DNA of 64,000 bases from Biscogniauxia marginata (GCA_022695795.1 MU404125.1:169289-233288), one strand, 5' to 3'. Shown: positions 1 through 12,517, numbered from the stretch's first letter. A program made the numbers and translations. Notes: generated by a model not told the origin, from the letters alone.

Positions 1-823
1 AAATACCAATTATTGATATTAGGAAGTAAAGGGGCACCTAATTAGTAGGTTAGCCATTTAATAGGTTATAATCCATTCCCTTTTAAAATATTGAGGATAA
101 ATGTGCGGCCGTGAGACACTATCTTAAGGGGGGGGGGGCATTCGAAAACTACATATGGGTACTACATTGGGAATATCCTAGGTTAGGCATCTATATATAA
201 TCTTATAAGACAACCCTAATGGCTTCGACAGAGTATTATGGAAGTACTATTAAGGACTCATAGTATCATTAGGATTCCGAGTGAAGATATGCATAGAACT
301 TACGAGCTATTCTTCAGTACAATTTGATATATCACGGGATTCATGTTACGATTACCCTCACATTTCCGCTACCAATCTAAATTCTCACATGTTTCCTCAC
401 TCTGGACTATTCCTGCTAGCTAGAGATATATTGAGATTTAGTTAGCACACGTACACTATTAACCTACCTTACGTATACGTGAAAGATTCATATATATAAC
501 AGCGACTGTAAGCTAATTCAATGACTAGACCATCAACGTTCACATGCAGGTGCTCTTTCTAGCCTATTATATTACAATTTCCATGACCTCTCCCTTTAAT
601 AGGTATAGTTTCATAAACGTAGGATTACTCTACCATGCTTTTGCCCAACGTCTTAACCTATGGCCTATTTACGCAAAGAGTCCCAGAAAGGCAAATATAT
701 CTCCCTCTTGAATTCCTACGGGCCGCAATCAGAGATACTAATAACGCAGAAGAGATCTTGCCATAACGACAACCCGAAATACCTTTTATTAAGAGTACAC
801 TCATCGCACGACCAAAACCTACA
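1..823. other. AT-rich intergenic DNA
   Basis: No credible gene is seen. The stretch is AT-rich with many short TA runs, an 11-base G tract near 128-138 and scattered TAGGTA-like motifs. Open frames are short and have no recognisable domain. Confidence 0.6.
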
Positions 824-1285
824 ATGTATACCTCTTTCTACAATATGTCGAGACTCGTGCGTCTTCCACGGGAGCTTCGAGTCCGGATTCTTAGGCCCGC
901 CGCGTATTTGCCCGCCCTGGGACCCGAGACTGCTGCCGAGTATGGCCGACGCGAGCCCAGCGCATGTACCGAAGGGGGCGGGTCAGGAAGTAGTGGCTCC
1001 TGCACCAACGACAAATTCCAAAGAGTTCTTACTCCTCCGGCTCGCGGAGGAACCTGGGGCACGGCAGCGGCTCGTCCAAGCGGACCTTCGACATCAGCGC
1101 CTTGCTCGCGGAAGCTGGCCGACGAGATGCCCTACGTACCCAGGCCCCTGAAACCACTGACTGGCGAGGGAAGATGGAGGAGGGGGGACGTATGGGAATC
1201 GTGGAAACGACTTGTGCAGGAGAAGGGGGATATTTTGAGTCTCTTGTATTATGGTAGGCAACTTAAACTTGGTTCTAAGTCATAG
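824..1285 (+). other. GC-rich island, doubtful coding
   Basis: A GC-rich block sits inside AT-rich spacer. From the ATG at 824 an open frame of 153 codons runs to the stop at 1283-1285. It is rich in Arg, Pro, Gly and Ser and has no domain I recognise. The frame that opens at 660 also stays open until 1151, and the third frame is open over its last part, reading protein-like Ser/Gly-rich and then helical sequence around 1040-1250. Several open frames at once are expected from high GC, which lowers the number of stop codons, so coding cannot be inferred from openness. It could be a small lineage-specific gene, a remnant of a gene exon, or non-coding GC-rich DNA. Confidence 0.2.
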
Positions 1286-4200
1286 AGTGAGGGCGGAGGG
1301 ACATAAGTATGTAAGATAGATAGATGCATTGAATCTACCTAGTATACCATTGTTGCATATACTTAGAACTAGCGCTTTAAGTTAAGCCTTATCCTGCATA
1401 GTAAAGCTCTCTTCTCACGCCGCAACATTTATGTATATATATATATATATATCAAGTGGAGTATTAGCGGAGTTAGGTTTGATTCCTATCAGCGCTATGG
1501 GTATCTCGCCGTGCTCGTTTCTATATCCAGCACTATTATAGAGCACGCGAGGTTATCTCTTTTTCACATAACACACACTCTTTATCTCTTCTTTTCTTAA
1601 CAATTAGCTTGAATAGAGGTACTGGTTAACCTACTGAGAACCCGGTCCGTACACGGTAAGCTAACCCAGATGCTCGAAAGGGACGCTCTACTACGTAGAG
1701 AACAGGGAAGCATAATATGGGTTCAATGCTATAATAGAAATGATGATGATGATTGTTTGCATGATAAAGTAGCATCGAGGTGTTTCGTTTTTTGGGTTCA
1801 ACTTGGGATTGGCAGCACACCGCTAGAAACTTCCTTTCTTGCCCCGTTAAAAACAAAAACAAAATAAATCCTGAAGGACTTAAAACTTGTCTCTTATCCC
1901 ACCCCCCTTTCCTCTCCCCGGGATCTACTGCTTCTCGCATAAGTTCCGCTGCAAGCTATTTGCCTCTAGTGAATACGCCATTGCGACCCTAGGCACGTTC
2001 CCAAGATCGGGGAAGAGCTCGTTCTCGCCTCGTCGTCGCCGCTGCGGACCTCCCTAGGTTAGTGAGTCCGTGAATAAATGAATAAACACCCCACAAAGGC
2101 TACCTACTTGTTTCTTATATGTACGTGGTCGCCAGGGTTAGTCGAAGAGGAAGGGTAGGGGGGTGGGGGTTGGGAGCCACAATAGCTTCGTTGATGGAGC
2201 AGTATTTCCCACCATCTCGCAGGCCAAACCTGAACCTGAACCTGCCCAGCTTTTTGTTAGACTAGGTACCTACCCTTAAACTACACTTACGCTGCGCTAA
2301 CAGCTTGCAGGTGGGAGCGAACAAGATCCGCCCGACAATCCCGGTATTGGCACCTCCCTGTCACTCTTGGCACCCGTGGGGGGCTTCTTTACATAGGTAG
2401 TGTGTATATGTAGATATGTACGGAGAACGAACTTGACAACCAGTGCGTATGAGAATCAGTTACATACCTATCTACCTAGTTGCAGTGGTGTTGTAGCTAC
2501 CCAGGCAGTGGTCCAAAGCTTAAGAAAGAGAAGAATCAGAGGGAAAGAGAGAGAGAAAAGAAAGGCTCGTCCAAACATAAGAGTCAGTCAGTCAGCCAGC
2601 CCAAAGAGGATTAACAGAGAGACGAAGTAGTTATAGTAGGTTAGATATTTAGGTTACTGACCTATCTACCTTCTATGTACTACCTAGGTACGGGCTATAA
2701 TTTGGTACAATACATAACTTCGCGGCTACCTACCCTGCCCTATGTATTTTCCCGTGCCGGGGCGAAAACAAATTGCATATGCGGGAGGGAAAACGATAAT
2801 TATCTACCATCTATCTACCTACCTACCTATATATCTCAATGATCAGCCTCTTTCTCTCCTTTCCCTATCTCTTATCTAATTTTTCCCTCGCGGTGGCTTG
2901 TTCTAGTTTTTTTTTTTCTTTCCTTTTCCCGTGATGAAAAAAATATTGGTCGGGTTTGCATACCCATGCCTAATATAAGCAGATCTCCCATCAGGCGAGA
3001 CAGGCCGAAATCTGCATGCAAGATCCCCCCTCCCCAAAAAACCCTTTGGCGTGCTGTCTGTTCCCCCCTGCCTCCCCTCATTTTTGTCTTCCCTGCCCAG
3101 CCAGCCCGAAAAGAAAAAAAAAAGAAAAAAAAAAAGGAAGAAAAAGAAAAAGAGCCGAGGCCAAGGCAACCTTTTTTGTCGACAGAGCCGCATATCGGAG
3201 TGTTTTAAGGTCGTTGTCGTGGACTTGCCCCCCCCCCCTCTCACCCTCGCATCCGTGGAGTCGGAGTCGGGTAGCGTAAAAACTAAAACTAATAGGTATT
3301 TCAGTTTTTAGTTTTCTTTCTTCGTTCTAATTCCTTCTCGAACAATATCTGCGGAAGCTTCTTGTGGGGAAAGGGGTGGAGGGTGGGGCGAGAGGGACAA
3401 AAAGAAAACAGAAACAGAGAGGAAACCGTAAAAGAAAGGTCTATGCGGTATAACTACCTAGGTAAACTATATAGGCACACAAGGTATATGCTATATGGTA
3501 TCTAAATAGGTAAGTCCTACCTGCCATGAGGGGAAAAAAAGAAATAGCAATAGTGCGGCGGCGACGCTGTTTCACTTGACGTTTGGAACAAGGTGCAAAA
3601 AGTCAGTCACAAGGTTTTCTTGATGTCTCTGGTTCTGTCTGAGCACGCGCTATTTTCCTTCTTAGTCTGTCTCGCGCCCTCTTGTGATCTAATCTGATAA
3701 TATAAACGTCCGCTATACATAGCACAGAATCTACCGGGATGTACACAACATACTTCCTAACCTTAGGGGACGGACAACTACGCAGGAAAAGCTACGGACG
3801 TCAAATACAGCTCACGTATGTGGGGTCGTTACCGAAGATATCGTAATTGTCAGCGTCGTGTCTCAACTCCCCCACGAGACCTGTCTGATATACATACGCT
3901 CGTGACAGAGCCGTGTAAAGTGTTCTTTAATCAATATACGCAAAGGCAAGGTATTCTAATCAATCTCCCCCCCTCCCGCGTGGCTAGGTCCCCTGTTAAA
4001 GTAGGTATGTAAGCTTGCTTTCCGGCTCCACCAGATCTAGTAAAGCATCGTGAACACAACACGTACCTAGTAACATTGTACATACCTCGTACATACAGAC
4101 CTACTTTAGCGGTGAGGCAAAGGTGGGTTTGTTACTACGGTAGTAGAGAGGGCCTGTCAAGTTTCAGCGCTACACACGCTAATACATTAAGAATATCTCA

Positions 4201-4489
4201 TCTCATCTCATATACCTAATATTGGTCAGAGTGAACCTCGTGACTGGAATAGCCTCTTATGTATTATTCATCTCCTTCAAGAAAAGAAAAAAACAGCGAT
4301 AAACCCCGACGCCGGTATGTATTAGTAAAACATTGTAGTCTAGTTCGTTCTCCGTGTGTGCAAGTTAGGTAGGTCTTGGGCATTTCAGCTTTTGCCCTTC
4401 AATCAATCCATCTTGGTCTGGTCTGGCCTGGCCTAGGTTAGGCTTTTCAATACTTATTCAATAATATACAGCTGACAACTGCGGCAATG

Positions 4490-4522
<33 letters not shown>
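4490..4522. repeat. A33 homopolymer
   Basis: Thirty-three consecutive A residues, followed within about 50 bases by further A-rich and then T-rich runs. This is a site of likely length polymorphism or assembly error. Apparent poly-Lys and poly-Phe open frames across it are artefacts. Confidence 0.9.
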
Positions 4523-4525
<3 letters not shown>

Positions 4526-4728
4526 CCCATTCCCATATCAAAAAAGAAAAAGAAAACTCTTCGGGGCTTTTTTTTCTTGCCTTCCCTTCTTGTCGCTATC
4601 TTTTCCATCTTCTTTCTTTTTTTTTTCTTTCTTTCCTCCCGACCCTCCATCAAGAATCAAGTACCTAGAAAATCTACCTACACTATACACTAGGTAATAC
4701 ACTAACCTAGTCAGTTACCACACAACCA

Positions 4729-4749
4729 CACACGCACACACACACACAC
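4729..4749. repeat. (CA)n microsatellite
   Basis: A short CA dinucleotide run with one CG interruption, in non-coding spacer. Confidence 0.8.
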
Positions 4750-6238
4750 CCCTGACAACCTTCCCTCCTTCTTCCTCATCCTCGCCCCCCCTTTATGTAT
4801 CCCATCCACTTATTGCGGTAAAAAAAAAGAAAAAAAGAAATTTATATTATTAGTAAAAACCTTAAACCTCATGTACCTACACAAGGTAGGTAGTTAGTTT
4901 CTCATATCTAATGGGGGGGGGGGGGGGGTCCCTGCCATGATGGAGAGCCTACGCCTAGGGCCGCAACGGATTCCCTTGGCGGTGGGGACTTTCCTGGCTT
5001 TTCGTCCTCGTCTCCCCCAATTCTTTCTTTCCTTTTTCTTTTTTCTCCTTCTTTTTTTCATGTAGGTTGTCGTCAATGGTGGGTTTGCTAAGAAAAGGAA
5101 GAAAAAAAGAAAAAAGCTACCCTTGCTTACTCTCCTACCTCCTGCTTGACGGAGCTCACTTCGTTGGACCCTGGATCGACCGTCGTTCAAAAAAGACAGA
5201 GATCGTCAACAGCCCCCCCCCCGTAACGCTCGTTTGCCTGCCCACCCTCCATTTCGAGAGCGAGAGAGAGCAGAGAAGAAGAGAGAAAGAATGGTTTTGT
5301 GACAAGATGGCATGGCGTAATTATATGTGGTCCCCTACCTACAGTAGATAGATAACATACCTACATACCTACATACACATGGCGTTGTGTAGCTAGTCAA
5401 TGGCCCGTCGGGGTGAGCGGTAAGCCGGTCAACCATGTCGGGCGGGCGAGCCGCCGTGGCTGATCGAGACTCCGTCACTGGCCCCATCCCTACGCATCTT
5501 CCATCCACCACAGCTGCACAGGAAAAAAAGAAAGGAAAACGGTAGACCGAAACACGGAAAGGAATAGGTAGTGAATGAAGCACGAGTCCACATTAATTCT
5601 CTGCGAGTAAAACATATAAGAGGGAAAGCCACTGGAGCCCAAGCCTCCTCGAGCTGGCCCGATCTTCTTTCTTTCTTCTCTCCCTCCATTTTCGTTGTAC
5701 CAATCAGTCCCTCCACGTGCGAAGCCCTCTCCTGGTTCTTCATCACCACCCGACGCAGCAACGGTTTGCACACATCTCGAATCCAGCACAGAGATCCTGT
5801 GGTTCCTCTTGGCAAATCCTCGAAACACGGATAACACGAAACCCGCAAAGCTGGGAGCGCATTGTGACATACCTTCTCCCGCCTCACGACAATCCGTCCG
5901 TTCACCGCATCTAATCAAATTACCCAGTCTTGTGACCTCTCCCCAATCTCACGACCCTTGCGAGAACCCAGCGAGGTCGCACCCCCCGACTTCGGCTTGC
6001 CATATAAACCTCACGACCCCCAGATAAAACCCGCTGACCAGCTTCCTACCGGCATATCCGTCCTTTCTTCCAGCCATTTTGTCATCGCTATTAAGGAACT
6101 TTAGAAGTCCCGTCGAAATCTGACCGATCTCTACCTCTGCACTCTCACCCGAGTAGAACCCCAAACGACGAGCAACTTTTCATCCATCACCCACGTACAC
6201 ACACACAAACACACGCAAGCAAACACAAACAATTCAAA

Positions 6239-7437
6239 ATGTCTGGCCGAGCAGCACTCCGCGTCACCAGAGCCGCAGCTCCCCTCCTCTCCGCCACACG
6301 CACACCCGCATCTTCCTTCTCCAGAGCTCTTCCCGCCGCTCAGCGGACGTTCAGCAAGTCCGCCATCCGATTCAACAGCGACGTGGTCCGCGAGACCGAG
6401 GTCCCTGTCTCGGTCTACTCCCCCGACTCTAAGGGCGCCGGCGCCTCGACGAGCGACCACTTCAGCATCCCCGTTAACCGCGACGATGCCCAGCCGAAGC
6501 CGTTCCCCGAGCCCGAGCCCGAGGATGTCGTGCCTCTGACCAGCAATGTCTACAAGAACATGCCCCCCACAATGCAAAAGATGTCGATAATGGACAAGGT
6601 TGTCATTGTCACTGGGTAAGTCGTTTATCCGCAATTGCGAGAATAACCATACCTTTTCCCCCACCGTAATCCGACTGATTGCTAACGTGTTATTCCCCCC
6701 CTAATAGTGGCGCACGGGGTCTTGGAAACCATATGGCACGAGCTTGTGCCGAGGCTGGTGCGAAGGCTCTCGTCATCTTCGACGTGAACCAGGAGTTGGG
6801 CGACGAGGCGGCCGCTGAGCTGCACCAGAAGACCGGTCTCCCCGTGTCGTTCTTCAAGGTGGATGTCCGCGACGGCGCAGCCATCAACGCCGCCGTCGAG
6901 GCTGCGGTCGAGGCGTACGGTGCTCCCGACGTACTGATTAACAGTGCTGGTATTGCCGACTCCAACATCAAGGCTGAGACGTACGACCCGGCTATGTTCC
7001 GGCGGTTGATCGACATCAACTTGACAGGCTCATTCCTGATGAGCCAGGCGGTCGGTCGGGCCATGATGGCTGCTGGCAAGCCCGGTTCCATCGTGCTCGT
7101 CGCTAGCATGAGCGGTAGCATCGTCAACTACCCGCAGGAGCAGTCGTGCTACAACGCATCCAAGGCTGGTGTGATCCAGTTCGGCAAGTCGCTCGCCGCC
7201 GAGTGGGCCAAGTACAATATCCGTGTCAACTGCATCTCCCCCGGCTACATGGACACGGCGCTCAACCGCGTGCCGGCCCTCGAGGCCCAGAAGAAGATCT
7301 GGCGCTCCCTGACGCCCCAGAACCGCCTCGGTAACGTTGACGACCTCAATGGTCTCTGCGTCTTCCTCGCCAGCGACGCCAGCGGCTTCATGACAGGTGC
7401 CAACATTAACATCGACGGTGGCTACACCTGCTACTAA
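6239..7437 (+). CDS. Short-chain dehydrogenase/reductase with mitochondrial-type presequence
   Basis: Two exons, 6239-6615 and 6708-7437, give 368 residues. The 92-nt intron has a GTAAG donor, a GCTAAC branch at 6681 and a TAG acceptor, and it splits the Gly codon of the cofactor motif, restoring TGGARGLG at about residues 125-132. Other SDR marks are NSAG, an SMSGS serine region, and the active-site YNASK with Tyr274 and Lys278. The C-terminus ends in a GGYTCY tail, common in fungal polyol dehydrogenases (D-arabinitol 2-dehydrogenase, sorbose reductase and xylulose reductase types). Expected reaction: NAD(P)-dependent interconversion of a sugar alcohol and a ketose; the exact substrate cannot be read from sequence. 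The first 40 or so residues are rich in Arg, Ala and Ser with no acidic residue, like a mitochondrial targeting peptide. The leader before the ATG is A/C-rich. An AATAAA lies at 7875-7880. Confidence 0.9.
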
Positions 7438-9300
7438 ACCTTGCCGCTCTCTGGCAAGTTCGTCCTCTCTGCCCTTTCGCCTTGGGCCTGGGACGATAGG
7501 TCGTGTAGGCGAGTTGGATGGATGGATGGATCTGCCCACGTCTCGGGTCATACCCGACTTAGACACACCTTTTTAAAAGGCTTGACTTGGTCACATGAGC
7601 CGGCGCGGGGGAGAAGCATTACCCGGTTAGCCCCTTCATAATGCGCTTGTGGGAAGGGAAGGGGAAGTTTGTGCGGAGAACATGTCACCCACCATGTCTG
7701 CCGCTATACAATCTCCCCCTCTCGCTACTTGGCAAGAAAATTCATTCAAGCTCGGAATGTGCCCCGTTGCCGTCTTATAGGCCTGTCGGTTATCGTACCT
7801 AAAAGTCGTTTCCGCCTACCTGCTTTGCATTTTCGGGGGGGGTTTGCTCCATTTCGATTCTTTCGATTTACACAAATAAAAACATCCATCGGACGGATAC
7901 GGGGAAAGGGTTCATAGAGGCGTGCGCGTTTGTTTCATTCTTGCTTTTAAATCGCAGTCCTTTTTTCTCGTTTCCCCCCCTCCTGGGTATTGGGATCTTT
8001 TTTTTTTTCTCGCCAACTGGTATTCATGCTCTGTTGTGTGTTTTTTTTCTCTTCACTCCTTTCCTAGATTCCCGGATTGGGACTCGGAAATAAATCATGG
8101 GGATCACTGCCGTGGGTCGGGATGGGTGCAAATGACTAGAGAGAAAGAAGAGGTTAAAGATGAATAACGTCGCATGCAGCAAGGGTATACCATGATAGAG
8201 AGTTAAGGACGATAAACAGCAGTCATCGATAGATGCAGGGGTTCTCTAGAGACGAGAGGGATGAAAACTCGTGGGAATGTGGCATGGAGAGGTGGAAAGG
8301 CAAATGCCATAGATGAATAGAGAGGACCAAATCTAGAGTCTTATCTGGATTCATTGGCAGAACTAAAGTTTGTTGCTCTCCATACCTACAAGGTACATAA
8401 TATGCTCCTGCTTGGTGATGAAGATGGTACCTTAGGTAACCTACCTACTACCTTCCTAAGTCTGAATTCGTAAACTACCTGAGGTAGTTGTAAGTCGATA
8501 CTATTCTCGTCGTTTCCTGTTCAGCAAGTCCGTCGCACATCGATACTGACGTCAACACCGTTGTTGTTGTGACCTGCTTGCCAATAACCCAAGTAATCAT
8601 GCACTGTAAATAAATACGGCACTATTCCCTACCCATCTACACATCCAAGCCGTCCAGTCTAGGTAGGTAATTTGCATGGCGACATTATAGCACACCATAG
8701 TGTGTGCATCTTCGCATTAGAATGCCAACGGAATGCAATCTAGATTTCACCCTGAACGAGGATGATTTCTTTTTGTTCTTGTTTTTTCCCTTTTGGCCCC
8801 CTTTTCCCTTTCGAGGGGGAGACGCGCAGACTACTTGCTGAACGAACTTTTCTTCTTTCAAGGCATCCCGTCCGAACGTCATCTAGTTAAATCTCTAATT
8901 CTCAACTCAAGAGAACATCCAAATGCGTGGTATCGTCTCACTGCTATGTACAAGAGGGGTCCTTGTATCACGTCTCCTTTCCAAATGGGAGGTCGTCGAT
9001 TTGCTCCTCCCCCATCATTCCTATCCTGCCTCATCCCCCCTTTTTTCTTCTTCGAATATTTCAATACCGCATTAAAATCCGATCGCATCCATACTGAAAA
9101 GGGGGCTCTACTAGAACCACCACCGTCGTCACTACCGTATAAGGGGAGTTGTCAAACACGCAGCTTACTCCCACGACTAATTGAGAATTCTTTGCCGTCT
9201 TTTATACCGTAAAGGATGGCCTCGATTCAAACACCTCGGGACACGGGCGTTTCTCAGATGCTCTCCAGGGAAATGGAAGAGGCGTGATTCATAAAACACT
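7438..9300. other. Convergent spacer between dehydrogenase and Ste20
   Basis: This holds the 3' ends of two convergent genes. An AATAAA at 7875-7880 suits the dehydrogenase. T-rich runs near 7960-8050 and TAGGTA motifs near 8430-8680 are present. Short open frames have no family features, and no gene is supported. Confidence 0.6.
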
Positions 9301-12300
9301 TCATTGGCCCTTGCGAGCCTTCTCCTGCTGTCGCGCATCCCTGGCAGCTCGGACTAGAGGGGATAATGACCCCAGATCCACGCATAAGTTCATGAAGTCA
9401 TGCTAGTAAATAGTTAGCCATATACTGCGTTGATTTACCCTGGCTGGTAGAAGTGGGAAAGAACATACCCGAAGGAGGTCATGTGCGCTTGCTCTCTTCT
9501 CGGGATCAACCTTCAGAGCGAAGTAGAGGAAATCCTTGAATACGGGAGACAAAGTCTGCTCATCCTTGATCTGCGGCGTACCGTTGGTAGCGATCAGCCA
9601 CAGGGCACGGAGCGGCGATTCTGTGAGGTAGGGTGGCTCTCCCTCTATCATCTCGATCGCCATGATACCGAGCGACCAGATGTCGACTTTCCGGCCGTAT
9701 TCTTTCCTCGTAACCACCTCCGGTGCCATCCAATAAGGCGTCCCGACCATCGTGGTGCGTTTGTTGTGCGCCTCATTGATTTGGGCACAGAACCCGAAGT
9801 CGGCTGTGGTAGAATAGTGTCAGCTTAGATCTTTCTAGATTAAGAGAGCATGAACGGGCTTACTAAGCTTGATGCTACCCTCCAGCGATAATAGGATGTT
9901 GTCGGACTTGATATCTCTGTGGATGACCCCCTTGGAGTGCAAGTGCTGGAGGCCTTTCAGGGTCTCGCGGCAGACAGAAGCTATCTGCCCTTCCGTCATG
10001 ATGTTGAAGGTGACGACATCCGTAAGGCTACCACCCTCCATAAACTCCATGATAACCCACAACTCGCCACCGCAGAGATAGCTATCTATAAAATTGACGA
10101 TGTTGGGATGTACGCTCTCCTTCATGACCAAGATCTCATTTATAATCAAGTCCTTCTTTGGTTGCTGTTCCAAATTCATCTGCTTGATAGCCACGAGGCG
10201 GTTCGATCCTCTCTCGTGACCCGTGTAGACTCCTCCGGACGCACCCTGTCCAATCTTAGTAAAACCTCTGTAGATTTCTCGAGGGTCGCCTTCCGAGCAG
10301 ATGCGCTTCAAGGCCGCTGCCACATCTATGCTGGTGCTCTGCCGCGCCCGGTTACGAGGTCGTGGTTGCGCAGCCGGGCCCATACGCGAATGGCCAGCAC
10401 CACTGCCTCCGCCATTGGTTTCCGGAGGACGGCCAACCTGTTGCTGCGCACCCGAAGGCGCGGGCTGGGATGGGGGCTGCCTGGTGCTTGTAGATCGACC
10501 CAGCTGGCCTTTCATAGCGGCCTGGGCCTGGGACATAGCCTGTTCCTGCTGCTGCTGCATTAGTTGCTGCTGGTAGGCCGCTTGAACTGCCGAGGACGGC
10601 TGGCCAGCAGGCGCATGCGAAGTATGGGAGGTATGAGGCTGTGACCCATTCGCTCTCGAGTTTGATCTCGACCTATACTCCTCGGGAAGCATGGGGATGT
10701 TTTCCTTCGGCCCGTATGAGGTTGGTGTCATGTCCTCGCCGGACGACGCCATGCCAATACCAGAGTCCTTAGCTGGGTATGGCGACTGTGGAGGCATCCG
10801 CGTCTGCAGCGAAACTGGAGGCTTCGGTGCCGGTCGACTGGGTTGCAGGTTGGGATGGTCCCTGGCGGAGTGCATTGCAGAACCCTTTCCGGGTACAGGC
10901 GGGGGTGCGCGGGGGTTCTCAAAGGTGCCTTCATTATTTACGATTGGAAATCTCGGACTTGCTGGTGGGCTGATCATAGGTGACATACCGGCATAGTTTG
11001 GCGCATACATGCCGGGCGATGTGGCCATTCCTCCTGAGGGGCTACGTAGCTCTGGTGCTCTCACGTCATGAAACTTCTCGAGGACCTGATCCTCGTGGGG
11101 CCTCTCTGTAGTCTCCTTGTAGAAGGTCACGATATCTGCAATCATCTGCGGGTTCTCCCTTCGGGCATTCTCCGGGATACCGCTCTCGTTGATAAGACGT
11201 TGCCATTCTTTCGGCAGACCCTACAACAGGTATCAGCATTGCGACCGCAGTTTAATATCCACTGTACCGTGATAGTGCCCAGGAAGCTAAGACTTGAGAC
11301 TTGAGACTGAGACTGAGACGGAGACGGAGACGGAGACGAACCGTAAATTGGCCGGTAGAACTGTCATAACCGACGTGGGTGACATGAACTGGGTTTTCCG
11401 GGGCCGAGATGACGGGCTTCTTTGGCGACCCCACCAGCGTGCTCATGAGACCTGAAAACCCCGACTTCTTCCTCAGGACACCGGGGCCCTTTGGCTCTTT
11501 GGTCTCGTCCGAGTACCGTTTTGGACCGCCGGGCTGGTTGTCCGGGGAGCGGGAGCCATACGTCTTTTCCGACATGTTCGCGTCGGCGGTGGAGAAACTA
11601 GCAGAACGACGCAGCGGAGGGCTCATGGCGTAGGTATTATTATTAGGCGATGTTTTCGACAGTGGGGGCGGTGCGGGTCGACTACGAGACGGCTGGTACG
11701 AAGGGGATTTTGTGGCTTCGAGGTGATTGAGGATGGTGCTGCCGTCGAAAGGGGCGCCGACCAACTCCTCAGACGTCTTGGTGCTGAGCGGTCGCAAGGG
11801 GGAATCGGACATACGATGATGGTGGTGTTGGTGGTGGCGGCTCTTGGTCGGGGTGGACGTGGATGTCGACGCCGTGTGTGCAATACCAGCACTAATACCG
11901 CTACCGCTACCGTTACCGCTACCAGTTCTAGTTCCAGTTCCAGTTCCAATTCCTGGCCCACCGACAACAGCTGCAGTGGGGTACGTCCTGGTCGGCGAGT
12001 GCTGCGAGGCTGGCTGGTGGTGTGTTGGGACAGCCGGGGGGAGAAAATCGCCAGCACTCAGGGTCGGTGAGGCAGTAGGGAAGTGAGTGTTGGTGTTGGT
12101 GTTGGCGTTGGCGAAGGCGTTGGTGAAGGCGTTGGTGAAGGCGGCGGTGGTGGTAGCAGCAGTGGTGGTGGTGGTAATGGGCAGATGACGGGGCGATGAA
12201 CTGTTTGACGCGTTGGAAATGCTGCCAGATGTGGCAGTTCTCTGGGGTGGAGCGCTTGGAGCTCGCCGCAGACTCGTGGAGCTCCGTTTGCTCTGGATGG

Positions 12301-12418
12301 ATTGGGCGTCAAAGCGACCATCAGCCGTGATGGAATAGCTGTGAGCGTGGTGATGGTGAGGGGGCGGCTTCTTGGTCAGTTTGCGTCGGTGTGAATTGCT
12401 GTTATTGTGGCTGTCCAT
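9301..12418 (-). CDS. ste20: Ste20/PAK-type serine/threonine kinase
   Basis: Four exons on the minus strand, 12418-11342, 11220-9864, 9803-9469 and 9402-9301, give 956 residues. Introns are 121, 60 and 66 nt. The start is the ATG at 12418; the longer open frame begins at TTG. The N-terminal 330 residues are low complexity (His, Thr-Asn, Gly-Ser). A CRIB motif follows at about 337-352, with the ISAP start and HVTHVG core, so it should bind Cdc42/Rac-GTP. A Pro/Gln-rich linker leads to the kinase domain from about 680: glycine loop [12 protein letters not shown] lysine about 705, HRDIKSDN with Asp about 795, DFG at the exon junction, and GTPYWMAPE. No PH domain is seen, which argues for Ste20 rather than Cla4. 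The tail has [10 protein letters not shown], resembling the G-beta-binding motif of Ste20/PAK. Expected role: MAPK cascade activation and polarity. Confidence 0.93.
11291..11339. repeat. GAGACT/GAGACG repeat inside a Ste20 intron
   Basis: A degenerate hexanucleotide array fills the 5' end of the first Ste20 intron, beginning about 2 nt after the donor. It interrupts the gene immediately downstream of the CRIB motif. Confidence 0.85.
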
Positions 12419-12479
12419 CGTTCTACCATAAAAGGTAGATGGCCCAGGTGCAGAGAGGGCAGTCACTATTATTAACAAA

Positions 12480-12517
12480 ATAATAATAGTAGTAATAATA
12501 GTAATAGGTAATAATAC
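12480..12517. repeat. AAT/AGT trinucleotide array
   Basis: Imperfect AAT and AGT triplets about 60 bp upstream of the Ste20 start codon, probably in its 5' leader or promoter. Confidence 0.75.

Larger units (their letters stand above)
1286..6238. other. Long gene-poor spacer upstream of the dehydrogenase
   Basis: About 5 kb without a supported gene. It holds simple repeats: (TA)n at 1434-1452, mixed A/G and T/C runs at 2900-3160, A33 at 4490-4522, (CA)n at about 4729-4749 and G16 at 4913-4928. TAGGTA/TACCTA motifs recur. The last part, about 5900-6238, is pyrimidine-rich and then A/C-rich just before the ATG at 6239, which fits a promoter and 5' leader of the dehydrogenase gene. Short open frames here are low-complexity products. 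Confidence 0.55.

Noticed and set aside
2872..3311. Overlapping open frames on both strands with poly-Lys, poly-Glu and poly-Phe
   Set aside because: They arise from A/G- and T/C-rich low-complexity DNA; no domain, no start context and no splice evidence.
4447..4693. Paired sense and antisense frames across the A33 run
   Set aside because: Poly-Lys and poly-Phe translations of a homopolymer.
6131..7566. Long antisense frames opposite the dehydrogenase
   Set aside because: Shadow frames of GC-rich coding sequence; the plus strand carries complete SDR motifs.
9301..12418. Cla4-type PAK instead of Ste20
   Set aside because: No PH domain is found before the CRIB motif, and the kinase sequence and SLSPLV tail fit Ste20.
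12419..12478. N-terminal extension of Ste20 to 12478
   Set aside because: The extended frame begins with TTG, and the first ATG with good context is at 12418.
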